Made by a program: the position numbers and the translations under genes. From the NCBI RefSeq assembly GCF_000012945.1, contig NC_007510.1:1488001-1552000 (forward strand): a stretch of 64,000 nucleotides of DNA. Direction: 5' to 3'. Shown here piece by piece: positions 17,720-25,817 of the stretch; the stretch's first letter is position 1; each line of letters begins with the position of its first letter. This DNA is from Burkholderia lata (GTDB taxonomy: Bacteria > Pseudomonadota > Gammaproteobacteria > Burkholderiales > Burkholderiaceae). The notes beneath the pieces are model-generated. The model saw only the letters and a program-made list of their open reading frames with translations, did not search any database and was not told the origin of the DNA.

Positions 17720-19300
17720 TTACGGTTCGAGCAGCCGCTGCAGCCGCAGTTCCTCGAAATCGAGCTCCGATTCGATCCGGTGCAGCACGGCGTCGTCGAC
17801 CTTGCCGTCGCGATGCAGGTCGAGCAGCGCGCGGCGCGACACGCCGACGAGCTCGAGTTCGACGCGCAGCATGCGCGAGCGCACCTTGGCCGGTTCGGCG
17901 CCCTGGCGATGCGCGCGGTCGTTGAAGGTGACGCGGTTCCGGTATTCGGCGAGCAGCCGGTCGAGCGACGGCCGCTCGAGGGTCGAGCCGCGCTGTTCGA
18001 GCGCGTCGAGTTCGGCGAGCGCCGCGCCGAACGCATGCGCGCGCACCGCATGCTCGGACATCGTGTGCCGCGCGGCCGGGTGCAGCTTCAGCACGCGGAT
18101 CAGCGGCGCGAGCGTGCCGCCCTGCACGACGAGCGTGGCGATGATCAGCAGGAACGTGCTGAACAGGATCAGGTCGCGGCCGGGGAAGTTGGCGGGCAGC
18201 GCGATCGCCGCCGCGAGGCTCACGACGCCGCGCATGCCCGACCAGCCGAGCACGACGGCTTCGCGCCACGACCACGGTGCGTGGCCGGCGCGCGGCGCGC
18301 GCAGGCGGCCCGGCAGCCACATCGCGACGAACACCCAGACGATGCGCGCGGCGATCGCGGCGGCGGTGGCGGGCAGCGCGACGCGCAGGCCGGCCATCAG
18401 CACCGCGCCTTCGTGGTTCACGCGTGCGAGGATCGCGTGCAGCGCGAGGCCGATCAGGATGAACACGAGCGCGTCGAGCACGAACACGATCGCTTCCCAC
18501 GTCGCCTTCGCCTTGATCCGCATGTCGGCGTCGAACACGCGATGCTGGCGCACGCCGAGCACGAGGCCACAGGTGACGACCGACAGCACGCCCGAGCCGT
18601 CGACGGCTTCCGCGATCCCGTAGCTGCCCCACGCCATCGCGAAGGTCACGACGATGCCGAGCATCGGGTCGCGCAGGCGCGGCAGCACCCAGCTCATCGC
18701 ATGGCCGCACGCGAGGCCGACCGCGATGCCGATCAGCGTGAGCGAGAAGAACAGCCCGGTGGCGCTCGCGGCCGTGATCGACACGGCGAGCGCGGCCGAC
18801 ACGGCCATCTGGTACAGCAGCAGGCCCGACGCATCGTTGACGAGGCTTTCGCCTTCGAGCACCGCGACGAGCCGTGAGGGCAGCGGGTGGCGCTGCAGGA
18901 TCGCTTTCGCGGCGACTGCGTCCGGCGGCGACACGATCGCGCCGAGCGTGAAGCAGGCGGCCCACGGCAGCGTTGGGTTCACCGCATGCACGACGAGCGC
19001 GACCGCGACCGTGGTGAACACCACCGCGCCGAGCGCGAGCGACGCGATCGATGCAAGTTCCTGCCGGAATTCCTTCCACGCGGTGTAGAACCCGCTCGAC
19101 ATCAGCAGCGGCGGCAGCACGGCCGCGAGCAGCAGCGCCGGGTCCATGTCGGGCACGCGCTTGCCGGCAACCGCGACCACGCAGCCGCCGAGCAGCAGCA
19201 CGACGGCCGGTGGAATCGAAATCCGCTCGGCGAGCCACGTGAGCGCGCCCGCACCGCAGATCAACAGCAGCAGGTAATGAAACAGTTCGACGTTGGTCAT
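17720..19300 (-). CDS. Na+/H+ antiporter, CPA1 family
   Basis: A 526-residue inner-membrane cation/proton antiporter with about 12 hydrophobic helices. The core helix [13 protein letters not shown] contains the ND pair used for ion exchange in CPA1 transporters, and [11 protein letters not shown] is the other conserved intramembrane motif. A cytosolic tail of about 100 residues (from near [13 protein letters not shown]) is helical and charged, as in bacterial Na+/H+ exchangers. The longer open frame to 19396 adds 32 Arg/Ser/Ala residues and is rejected in favour of [13 protein letters not shown]. XapX lies 25 bases upstream on the same strand. Confidence 0.9.
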   Translation of the reverse strand: MTNVELFHYLLLLICGAGALTWLAERISIPPAVVLLLGGCVVAVAGKRVPDMDPALLLAAVLPPLLMSSGFYTAWKEFRQELASIASLALGAVVFTTVAVALVVHAVNPTLPWAACFTLGAIVSPPDAVAAKAILQRHPLPSRLVAVLEGESLVNDASGLLLYQMAVSAALAVSITAASATGLFFSLTLIGIAVGLACGHAMSWVLPRLRDPMLGIVVTFAMAWGSYGIAEAVDGSGVLSVVTCGLVLGVRQHRVFDADMRIKAKATWEAIVFVLDALVFILIGLALHAILARVNHEGAVLMAGLRVALPATAAAIAARIVWVFVAMWLPGRLRAPRAGHAPWSWREAVVLGWSGMRGVVSLAAAIALPANFPGRDLILFSTFLLIIATLVVQGGTLAPLIRVLKLHPAARHTMSEHAVRAHAFGAALAELDALEQRGSTLERPSLDRLLAEYRNRVTFNDRAHRQGAEPAKVRSRMLRVELELVGVSRRALLDLHRDGKVDDAVLHRIESELDFEELRLQRLLEP

Positions 19301-19325
19301 GCGTGGCCGGCGGCGAACGGTTGCG

Positions 19326-19586
19326 TCACGACGGCTTGCGGTCGTTCGGCGTGCCGCCGGGCAGCGCGCCGAACATGTGCTGGCTGCATTGTGCATCGCG
19401 CCATGCGGTGTTCAGCCGGTGTCCGGAAAGCATCCGGCGCGCGACGGGCAGGATCTGTTCGCCGGCCAGCATGCCGAGCAGGCCGGTGAGCGCGATGATC
19501 GGCGGGGCCGGCGAATTCACGCCGAGCGCGCCGTAGATGACACCGGCGAGGATGCCGGCAAGCAGCGACAGGAAATACGGTTTCAT
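19326..19586 (-). CDS. XapX domain protein (first copy)
   Basis: A small membrane protein of 86 residues with two hydrophobic segments and the XapX signature SLLAGILAGVIYGALGVNSPAPPIIALTGLLGMLAGEQ (about residues 4-42). The ATG at 19586 fits the family N-terminus MKPYFLSLL; the 16 upstream residues of the open frame are doubtful. Compared with the 55-residue copy at 21638, it has an extra hydrophilic C-terminus of about 30 residues. The family has no established function. It is divergent from the isochorismatase gene. Confidence 0.82.
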   Translation of the reverse strand: MKPYFLSLLAGILAGVIYGALGVNSPAPPIIALTGLLGMLAGEQILPVARRMLSGHRLNTAWRDAQCSQHMFGALPGGTPNDRKPS

Positions 19587-19696
19587 GGCGGGCGTCCCGT
19601 GATGGCAGACGAGCGGCGCGGTGCGCGCCGTCAAGATTTCGAAAGCGTATCGGGTTTGCGTGAAGAAAAAAAGGGCGGGCAGCCCCGAACAGGCAT

Positions 19697-19720
19697 CGAT
19701 TCAGGAATCGGATCGATTCC
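19697..19720. promoter_or_regulatory. overlapping palindromes, putative operator
   Basis: CGATTC-AG-GAATCG (19697-19710) and GGAATCG-GAT-CGATTCC (19704-19720) are two perfect inverted repeats sharing a half-site. They lie in the 276-base divergent gap between the XapX and isochorismatase genes. Overlapping half-sites of this kind often bind dimeric repressors or activators. No regulator can be matched to them from sequence, and an RNA hairpin is the alternative. Confidence 0.5.
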
Positions 19721-19862
19721 GTTTCTTGGGTGTTCGCGCCGCGCGTTTGCGGCTTAAATATTCGGGCCCGGATGACGATCCGGCGCCGACGTACCTCCGG
19801 CTCCTCCCGTTTTCACGGTCGAGGCAGGCCCCCCTTTTTTCGTTCACAGGACACCTTGCGCC

Positions 19863-20549
19863 ATGAGCAATCCGAAACTTGAAGTACTGACTCCGCAGAA
19901 CAGCCAGCTGATCTTCATCGACCAGCAGCCGCAAATGGCGTTCGGCGTGCAGTCGATCGATCGCCAGACGCTGAAGAACAACGTCGTCGGGCTCGCGAAG
20001 GCGGCGAAGGCGTTCAACGTGCCGACCACGATCACGACGGTCGAGACCGAGGCCTTCTCCGGCCATACGTTCCCCGAGCTGCTCGACGTGTTCCCGAACC
20101 AGAAGACGCTCGAACGCACGTCGATGAACTCGTGGGACGACCAGAAGGTGCGCGATGCGCTGGCCGCGAACGGCCGCAAGAAGGTGATCGTGTCGGGCCT
20201 GTGGACCGAGGTCTGCAATACGACGTTCGCGCTGTGCGCGATGCTCGAAGGCGAATATGAAATCTACATGGTGGCCGATGCATCGGGCGGCACGTCGAAG
20301 GACGCGCACGACTTCGCGATGCAGCGCATGGTGCAGGCCGGCGCGGTGCCCGTCACGTGGCAGCAGGTCGTGCTCGAGTGGCAGCGCGACTGGGCGCGCC
20401 GCGATACGTACGAAGCGGTGATGGCCGTCGTGCGTGAGCACTCGGGCGCATACGGGATGGGTGTCGACTACGCGTACACGATGGTTCACAAGGCGCCGCA
20501 ACGCACCGCGACGCCGCACGAGTCGATTGCGGCGGTGCCGGCGAAGTAA
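19863..20549 (+). CDS. isochorismatase family cysteine hydrolase (YcaC-like)
   Basis: A 228-residue cysteine hydrolase of the isochorismatase fold. The expected nucleophile Cys118 lies in SGLWTEVCNTTFAL and the acid Asp20 in LIFIDQQPQM. Length and the EVCNTTFAL motif are closest to YcaC-type proteins rather than to true isochorismatases or nicotinamidases. No partner genes of siderophore synthesis are present. The C-terminal extension (about 185-228) is longer than in minimal members. AGGA lies about ten bases before the ATG. It converges on the LysR gene, with a hairpin between them. Confidence 0.88.
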   Translation: MSNPKLEVLTPQNSQLIFIDQQPQMAFGVQSIDRQTLKNNVVGLAKAAKAFNVPTTITTVETEAFSGHTFPELLDVFPNQKTLERTSMNSWDDQKVRDALAANGRKKVIVSGLWTEVCNTTFALCAMLEGEYEIYMVADASGGTSKDAHDFAMQRMVQAGAVPVTWQQVVLEWQRDWARRDTYEAVMAVVREHSGAYGMGVDYAYTMVHKAPQRTATPHESIAAVPAK

Positions 20550-20570
20550 CGGACCCCGGCCGCGATCGTG

Positions 20571-20611
20571 GCAACGGCCGGCCGTGGCGATCTGCTGTCG
20601 CCGGCCGTTGC
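20571..20611. terminator. bidirectional hairpin between isochorismatase and LysR genes
   Basis: A perfect 12-bp inverted repeat, GCAACGGCCGGC (20571-20582) and GCCGGCCGTTGC (20600-20611), lies between two convergent genes. The loop is 17 bases. The stem core is identical to that of the hairpin after the bcs operon. Confidence 0.65.
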
Positions 20612-20615
20612 GGGT

Positions 20616-21539
20616 TCAGGTTGCGGGCAGCGCCCACGGCGCGTGCGAGAAGTGCTCCGCGAGGAAGTCGAGCAGCACCGTCACGCGCGCGGCGCGCAGC
20701 ATGCCGGGCGGCGTGACGAGGTTGACGTTGATGTCGGCGATCTTCCAGTCGGACATCACTTCCTCGAGCTCGCCGTTCTGCATCGCTTCCCACACCAGGA
20801 ACTCGGGCTGCAGCGCGAGGCCATGACCGGCGATGAGCGCGGGGACGATCACGTCCGCGTTGTTGGTGCGGATGCGGCCGTGCACGGATACGCCGACTTC
20901 ATCGCCCGATGCCGGCTGGCGGAAGCGCCAGTGTTCGGGCGTCGGCAGGTTCGTGTAGGTGAGGCACACGTGCTGTTCGATGTCGCGCGGATGCGTGGGG
21001 CGGCCGCGCCGGTCGAGGTACGCGGGCGACGCGACGAGCGGCCGGCGCACGGCGCAGAGCCGGCGCGAGCGCAGCGATGAATCGCTCAGCTCGGCGATGC
21101 GGATCGCGACGTCGAAGCCGCCGGACACGATGTCGACGATGTGATCGGTGAGCACGAGGTCGATGTCGACGCGCGGATAGCGTTCGAGAAACGCGGGCAG
21201 CACCGGCGACAGATGGCGCAGCCCGAACGACATCGGCGCATTCACGCGTACGAGGCCGTGCGGTTCGAGTGCCTGCGCGGACGCTTCGCTCTCGATCAGT
21301 TCCGCATCGGCGAGCAGGCGGATCGCGCGGTCGCGCAGCAGTTCGCCGGTCGGCGTGAGCGACAGCTTGCGCGACGTGCGGTACAGCAGCATCGCGCCGA
21401 GGCGCTTTTCGAGGCGCGCGATGGCCTTCGACACGGTTGGCTGCGATACGCCGAGCAGATCGGCGGCTTTCGCGAACGAACCGGTCTCCGCGACGCGCGC
21501 AAAGATGGCCCAGGCTTCGAGATCAGGAAGGTGTTGCAT
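20616..21539 (-). CDS. LysR family transcriptional regulator
   Basis: A 307-residue LysR-type regulator. The winged helix-turn-helix occupies about residues 8-65 ([29 protein letters not shown]). The effector domain follows and includes the [21 protein letters not shown] segment common in the CrgA/AaeR-like branch. The ATG at 21539 is preferred to the one at 21581, because the family begins a few residues before the helix-turn-helix. It is divergent from the XapX-amidohydrolase operon across 98 bases, which makes that operon its most likely target. Confidence 0.92.
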   Translation of the reverse strand: MQHLPDLEAWAIFARVAETGSFAKAADLLGVSQPTVSKAIARLEKRLGAMLLYRTSRKLSLTPTGELLRDRAIRLLADAELIESEASAQALEPHGLVRVNAPMSFGLRHLSPVLPAFLERYPRVDIDLVLTDHIVDIVSGGFDVAIRIAELSDSSLRSRRLCAVRRPLVASPAYLDRRGRPTHPRDIEQHVCLTYTNLPTPEHWRFRQPASGDEVGVSVHGRIRTNNADVIVPALIAGHGLALQPEFLVWEAMQNGELEEVMSDWKIADINVNLVTPPGMLRAARVTVLLDFLAEHFSHAPWALPAT

Positions 21540-21637
21540 GGTCGGGATGAATGGCAGGGAAGCGGAACGGATGCAGCGCACCGCGAAAGCGGGCGTGCGA
21601 TGCAGGTGATTCTAATCCGGCCGGGAGAAAAATCGTT

Positions 21638-21805
21638 ATGGAATCTTATCTACTTTCGTTGGGTGCCGGCGTGTTGATCGGCATCGTCTACAGCGTGATC
21701 AAGGTGCGTTCGCCGGCACCGCCGCTGATCGCACTGGTCGGCCTGGCCGGCATGCTGATCGGCGCCCAGGCCATCGCGCCGATCCGTCACTGGCTCGGCT
21801 TCTGA
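21638..21805 (+). CDS. XapX domain protein (second copy)
   Basis: A 55-residue, almost entirely hydrophobic protein with two membrane segments: LSLGAGVLIGIVYSVIKV and PPLIALVGLAGMLIGAQAI. The KVRSPAPPLIALVGLAGM turn is the XapX signature. The ATG at 21638 has GGGAGA ten bases upstream; the longer open frame is dropped. It leads an operon whose next gene starts 18 bases later. It aligns well with the core of the copy at 19326-19586 but lacks that copy's tail. Confidence 0.82.
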   Translation: MESYLLSLGAGVLIGIVYSVIKVRSPAPPLIALVGLAGMLIGAQAIAPIRHWLGF

Positions 21806-21823
21806 CCGCATCGAGGACACTTC

Positions 21824-23713
21824 ATGAGCGCAACCGCAACTCAACCCGATCTCATCCTGCACAACGGGCGCATCACGACGCTCGATCATGCGAACCCCGT
21901 CGCTACCGCGGTGGCAATCAAGGACGGCCGCTTCGTCGCGGTCGGCGCCGACGCCGATATCGTGCCGCTCGCGGGCCGCGCGACGAAGGTCGTCGATCTC
22001 GATTGCCGCAGCGTGCTGCCGGGCCTGATCGACAACCACACGCACGTGATTCGCGGCGGCCTGAACTACAACCTCGAGCTGCGCTGGGATGGCGTGCGTT
22101 CGCTCGCGGTCGCGATGGAGATGCTGAAGCACCAGGTCGCGATCACGCCTGCGCCGCAATGGGTGCGCGTGGTTGGCGGCTTCACCGAACACCAGTTCGC
22201 GGAGAAGCGCCTGCCGACGATCGACGAACTCAATGCCGTCGCACCCGATACGCCGGTGTTCATCCTGCACCTGTACGACCGTGCGCTGCTGAATGCGGCC
22301 GCGCTGCGGGTGGTCGGCTACACGAAGGACACGCCCGAGCCGCCGGGCGGCACGATCCTGCGCGATGAAGCAGGCAACCCGACCGGCCTGCTGCTCGCGA
22401 ACCCGAACGCGACGATCCTCTACGCAACGCTCGCGAAAGGGCCGAAGCTGCCGTTCGACTACCAGTACAACTCGACGCGCCACTTCATGCGCGAACTGAA
22501 CCGGCTTGGCGTGACGGGCGTGATCGACGCAGGCGGCGGTTCGCAGAATTATCCCGACGATTACGAAGTGATCCGCAAGCTGCACGACGCGGGCGAGATG
22601 ACCGTGCGGATCGCGTACAACCTGTTCACGCAGAAGCCGAACGCGGAAAAGGAAGACTTCGTGAACTGGACCAAGAGCGTCAAGTACCACGACGGCACCG
22701 ACTACTTCCGCCACAACGGCGCGGGCGAGATGCTGGTGTTCTCGGCGGCCGACTTCGAGGATTTCCGCGTCGCGCGCCCGGATCTGCCGGCGCAGATGGA
22801 GGACGATCTCGAAGGCGTCGTGCGCGTGCTCGCACAGAACCGCTGGCCGTGGCGCATGCATGCGACCTACGACGAGACGATCAGCCGCGCGCTCGACGTG
22901 TTCGAGAAGGTGAACCGCGATATTCCGCTCGACGGGCTGAACTGGTTCTTCGATCATGCGGAAACGGTCTCCGATAAATCGATGGACCGGATTGCCGCGC
23001 TCGGCGGCGGCATTGCAGTGCAGCACCGGATGGCGTACCAGGGCGAATACTTCGTCGAGCGCTACGGCGCGCAGGCGGCCGAGGCGACGCCGCCGGTCGC
23101 GAAGATGCTCGACAAGGGGATCAAGGTGTCGGCCGGCACCGACGCGACACGCGTGGCGTCGTACAACCCGTGGGTGTCGCTCGCGTGGCTCGTGACGGGC
23201 AAGACGGTCGGCGGCCTGCGGATGTATCCGCAGCGCAACCTGCTCGATCGCGAGACGGCGCTGCGCATGTGGACCGAGTACGTGACGTGGTTTTCGAACG
23301 AAGAGGGGAAGAAAGGGCGCATCGCGGTCGGCCAGCTCGCCGACCTGATGGTCCCGGATCGCGATTTCTTCACGTGTGCGGAGGACGATATCGTCGATAC
23401 GACTGCATTGCTGACGGTGGTCGGCGGCCGGATCGTGTGGGGGGCGGGGCCGTTCGCGTCGCACGATGCGCCGATTCCGCCCGCGATGCCTGACTGGTCG
23501 CCGGTGCGCGAGTACGGCGGCTACGGCGGCTGGGGCGCGACGCAGCGCAACGGCGCGCCGCTGCAACGCGCGGCGGCCGCCGCGATGTGCGGCTGCTCGA
23601 GCGCCTGCAACGTCCACGGTCATGCGCATGCCGGCGCATGGGGCCGCGCGTTGCCGACGTCGGATGCGAAGGGCTTCTGGGGCGCGTTCGGCTGTTCGTG
23701 CTGGGCGGTCTGA
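21824..23713 (+). CDS. amidohydrolase (YtcJ-like) with a Cys/His-rich C-terminal tail
   Basis: A 629-residue metal-dependent hydrolase of the amidohydrolase-3 group. The barrel ligands HTH (His72, His74 in GLIDNHTHV) and later HAT, DHAE and GTDATR motifs suggest an intact metal site. The substrate is unknown; relatives act on cyclic amides or exoenzyme-type substrates. After the usual end of the fold (about residue 550) there is a Gly/Tyr-rich linker and a 45-residue tail with CGCSSAC (589-595), HGHAH (598-602) and a final CSC (624-626). There is no signal peptide. DoxX starts one base after the stop. Confidence 0.85.
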   Translation: MSATATQPDLILHNGRITTLDHANPVATAVAIKDGRFVAVGADADIVPLAGRATKVVDLDCRSVLPGLIDNHTHVIRGGLNYNLELRWDGVRSLAVAMEMLKHQVAITPAPQWVRVVGGFTEHQFAEKRLPTIDELNAVAPDTPVFILHLYDRALLNAAALRVVGYTKDTPEPPGGTILRDEAGNPTGLLLANPNATILYATLAKGPKLPFDYQYNSTRHFMRELNRLGVTGVIDAGGGSQNYPDDYEVIRKLHDAGEMTVRIAYNLFTQKPNAEKEDFVNWTKSVKYHDGTDYFRHNGAGEMLVFSAADFEDFRVARPDLPAQMEDDLEGVVRVLAQNRWPWRMHATYDETISRALDVFEKVNRDIPLDGLNWFFDHAETVSDKSMDRIAALGGGIAVQHRMAYQGEYFVERYGAQAAEATPPVAKMLDKGIKVSAGTDATRVASYNPWVSLAWLVTGKTVGGLRMYPQRNLLDRETALRMWTEYVTWFSNEEGKKGRIAVGQLADLMVPDRDFFTCAEDDIVDTTALLTVVGGRIVWGAGPFASHDAPIPPAMPDWSPVREYGGYGGWGATQRNGAPLQRAAAAAMCGCSSACNVHGHAHAGAWGRALPTSDAKGFWGAFGCSCWAV

Positions 23714-23714
23714 C

Positions 23715-24170
23715 ATGGCGACTCCGACCACTCGCGGCGGCGCCGGCAACCCGGCCTGGGTCCGCGCGCTGCTGGCGCAGCCGTGGGTGCTGCCGCTTGC
23801 GCGCCTGGCGCTGGTGTCCGCGTACCTGATCGGCGGTGTCGCGAAGGCGCTGGACTTCAACGGCGCGGTCGCGGAGCAGGCGCATTTCGGGCTGCAGCCG
23901 GCCGCGCTATGGGCCGCGCTGGCGATCGCAGTCGAGATCGCCGGCTCGCTGTGCATCGTGCTGGGCCGCTTCACGTGGCTCGGCGCGGGCAGCCTCGCCA
24001 TGCTGACGCTGGTCGCGATGGCGGTGGCCAACGATTTCTGGAACCGCACGGGCGCCGAGCATTTCATGGCGCTCAACAGCTTTTTCGAGCATCTCGGGCT
24101 GATCGCCGCACTCGTGCTCGCGACCCGGCTCGCCGATGCGAAGCGCACGGACGGCGACGGCCGCGCGTGA
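23715..24170 (+). CDS. DoxX family membrane protein
   Basis: A 151-residue inner-membrane protein with four predicted helices, beginning RLALVSAYLIGGVAKALDF and including a VEIAGSLCIVLGR segment typical of DoxX. Members are thought to work with redox enzymes in quinone or thiol metabolism, but no reaction can be assigned. It starts one base after the amidohydrolase stop. The larger open frame upstream is a shadow of that gene. Confidence 0.85.
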   Translation: MATPTTRGGAGNPAWVRALLAQPWVLPLARLALVSAYLIGGVAKALDFNGAVAEQAHFGLQPAALWAALAIAVEIAGSLCIVLGRFTWLGAGSLAMLTLVAMAVANDFWNRTGAEHFMALNSFFEHLGLIAALVLATRLADAKRTDGDGRA

Positions 24171-24210
24171 CCGGTTGCACCCTTCGATAACACAATAAGG
24201 AAACCTGATC

Positions 24211-25125
24211 ATGAAATCCATTCGTTCCGCACTGTGCGTGCTGACGGTCGCGGTTGGCTGCGTCGCGGCGCCGGCATCGTTCGCGAAACCGCCGGTTCCG
24301 ACGCCGCCGGTACCGGTGCTGGCCGTCGGGCCGCAGTACGACACGACGCACGTGTGCGTGGCGCCGGAAGACTTCGACCGCTTCACCGACAGCTTCGTCG
24401 CGACGTTCGGCGGCAAGAAGTCGAAGCAGGGCGTGTTCCAGGTCACGCCGACGCCGAGCCAGACGATGTCGCAGCTCGTGCTCACGCCGGCCGGCACGAT
24501 CTCGGTGTTCGGCTTCAAGACGCCGATTCCGTATCCGTTCTGCTCGGAGCGCACCGGTTATCTCGTGACCGACCTCGACGTCGCGATGAAGACGGCGCGC
24601 GCGCACGGTGCGGACGTGATCGTCGACACGTTCCCCGACCCGATCGGCCGCGACGCGATCATCCGCTGGACCGGCGGGCTGAACATGCAACTCTATTGGC
24701 ATACCGAAGCGCCGCACTACGATGCGCTGGAGACGGTGCCGGAGAACCGCGTGTACGTGTCGCCGGAAAGCGTGCGCAAGCTGGTGCACGATTTCGTCAA
24801 GTTCTCGAACGGCAAGGTGGTGTCCGACACCCTCAAGGCGCCGGGCATCGAGATCGGCCGGCCGAACGACACGTATCGCCGCATTCGCATCGAGTCGGGC
24901 TTCGGCAAGATGACCGTGCTCGTGACCGACGGCCACCTGCCTTACCCGTTCGGCCGCGAGATGACCGGCTACGAAGTGCCCGATCTCGCCGCGACGCTGA
25001 AGAAGGCGCAGGCCGCGGGCGTGACCGTGCTCGTGCCGCCGTTCACGTCGGACGGCCGCGATGCGGCACTCGTGCAGTTCCCGGGCGGCTACGTCGCCGA
25101 GATCCACGCGAGCGCGGCGCGATGA
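24211..25125 (+). CDS. secreted VOC/glyoxalase-fold protein
   Basis: A 304-residue protein with a Sec signal peptide (MKSIRSALCVLTVAVGCVAAPASFA, cleaved near residue 25). It contains two VOC-type modules, DTTHVCVAPEDFDRFTDSFVATFGG onward and RVYVSPESVRKLVHDFVKFSNGK onward. Each ends with a stretch like GRDAIIRWTGGLNMQLYW or GRDAALVQFPGGYVAEIH. A periplasmic location is unusual for this fold. The usual His/Glu metal ligands can be placed only in part, so enzymatic activity is uncertain. AAGGAAA lies ahead of the ATG. The stop overlaps the next start. Confidence 0.82.
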   Translation: MKSIRSALCVLTVAVGCVAAPASFAKPPVPTPPVPVLAVGPQYDTTHVCVAPEDFDRFTDSFVATFGGKKSKQGVFQVTPTPSQTMSQLVLTPAGTISVFGFKTPIPYPFCSERTGYLVTDLDVAMKTARAHGADVIVDTFPDPIGRDAIIRWTGGLNMQLYWHTEAPHYDALETVPENRVYVSPESVRKLVHDFVKFSNGKVVSDTLKAPGIEIGRPNDTYRRIRIESGFGKMTVLVTDGHLPYPFGREMTGYEVPDLAATLKKAQAAGVTVLVPPFTSDGRDAALVQFPGGYVAEIHASAAR

Positions 25126-25817
25126 AGCACGAGGACACGATCCTTGCCGCGGTGGCCGGCTTCGTCGACACGTTGAGCTTCGTCGCGCTGTTCGGGCTGT
25201 TCACCGCGCACGTGACGGGCAACTTCGTGCTGATCGGCGCGGGCATCGCGGGCTTCGGCCAGGGTGTCGTGCTGAAGCTCAGCGTGTTTCCCGCGTTCGT
25301 GTGCGGCGTGATCGCGAGCAGCCTGATCGCGCGGTCGATGTCGGGGCGGCCCGCATGGCAGGGTACGCGCGCGCTGCATGCGGTGCAGGCCGTGCTGCTG
25401 CTCGGCTTTTGCGCGGCCGGCGTGTGGGCGACGCCCGTCACGCATCCCGACAGCCTGCCGGCGCTCGTGGCCGGCATCGTCGGCACGTTCGCGATGGGCG
25501 TGCAGAACGCGCATTCGCGCGTGATCCCGCGCGCGGGCGTGCCGAACACGGTGATGACCGGCAACGTCACGCAGGCGATCCTCGACGTCGTCGACATGCT
25601 TTCCGCCGGCACGGCCGACAGCGTGCGCACGGCGGCCCGCGCGCGTTTCGCGAAGATGCTGCCGGCAATCGTCGCGTTCGCGCTCGGTGCGGCGTGCGGC
25701 GCGCTCGGGTTTCGCACTATCGGCTTTCTGGCGCTGCTCGCGCCGGTCTGCGCGCTTGCGGTGCTCGCGCTGTGCGCGGCGCAATCCGCCGGTGCGGTTG
25801 CGAAGGAGCGCGCATGA
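25122..25817 (+). CDS. DUF1275 (YoaK-type) membrane protein
   Basis: A 231-residue polytopic membrane protein with about six helices. DUF1275 features are clear: AGFVDTLSFVALFGLFTAHVTGN near the start and GVQNAHSRVIPRAGVPNTVMTGNVT in the middle. A transport role is guessed for the family but no substrate is known. It overlaps the VOC gene by four bases and the porin gene by four bases, so it belongs to one translationally coupled set. Confidence 0.87.
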   Translation: MKHEDTILAAVAGFVDTLSFVALFGLFTAHVTGNFVLIGAGIAGFGQGVVLKLSVFPAFVCGVIASSLIARSMSGRPAWQGTRALHAVQAVLLLGFCAAGVWATPVTHPDSLPALVAGIVGTFAMGVQNAHSRVIPRAGVPNTVMTGNVTQAILDVVDMLSAGTADSVRTAARARFAKMLPAIVAFALGAACGALGFRTIGFLALLAPVCALAVLALCAAQSAGAVAKERA

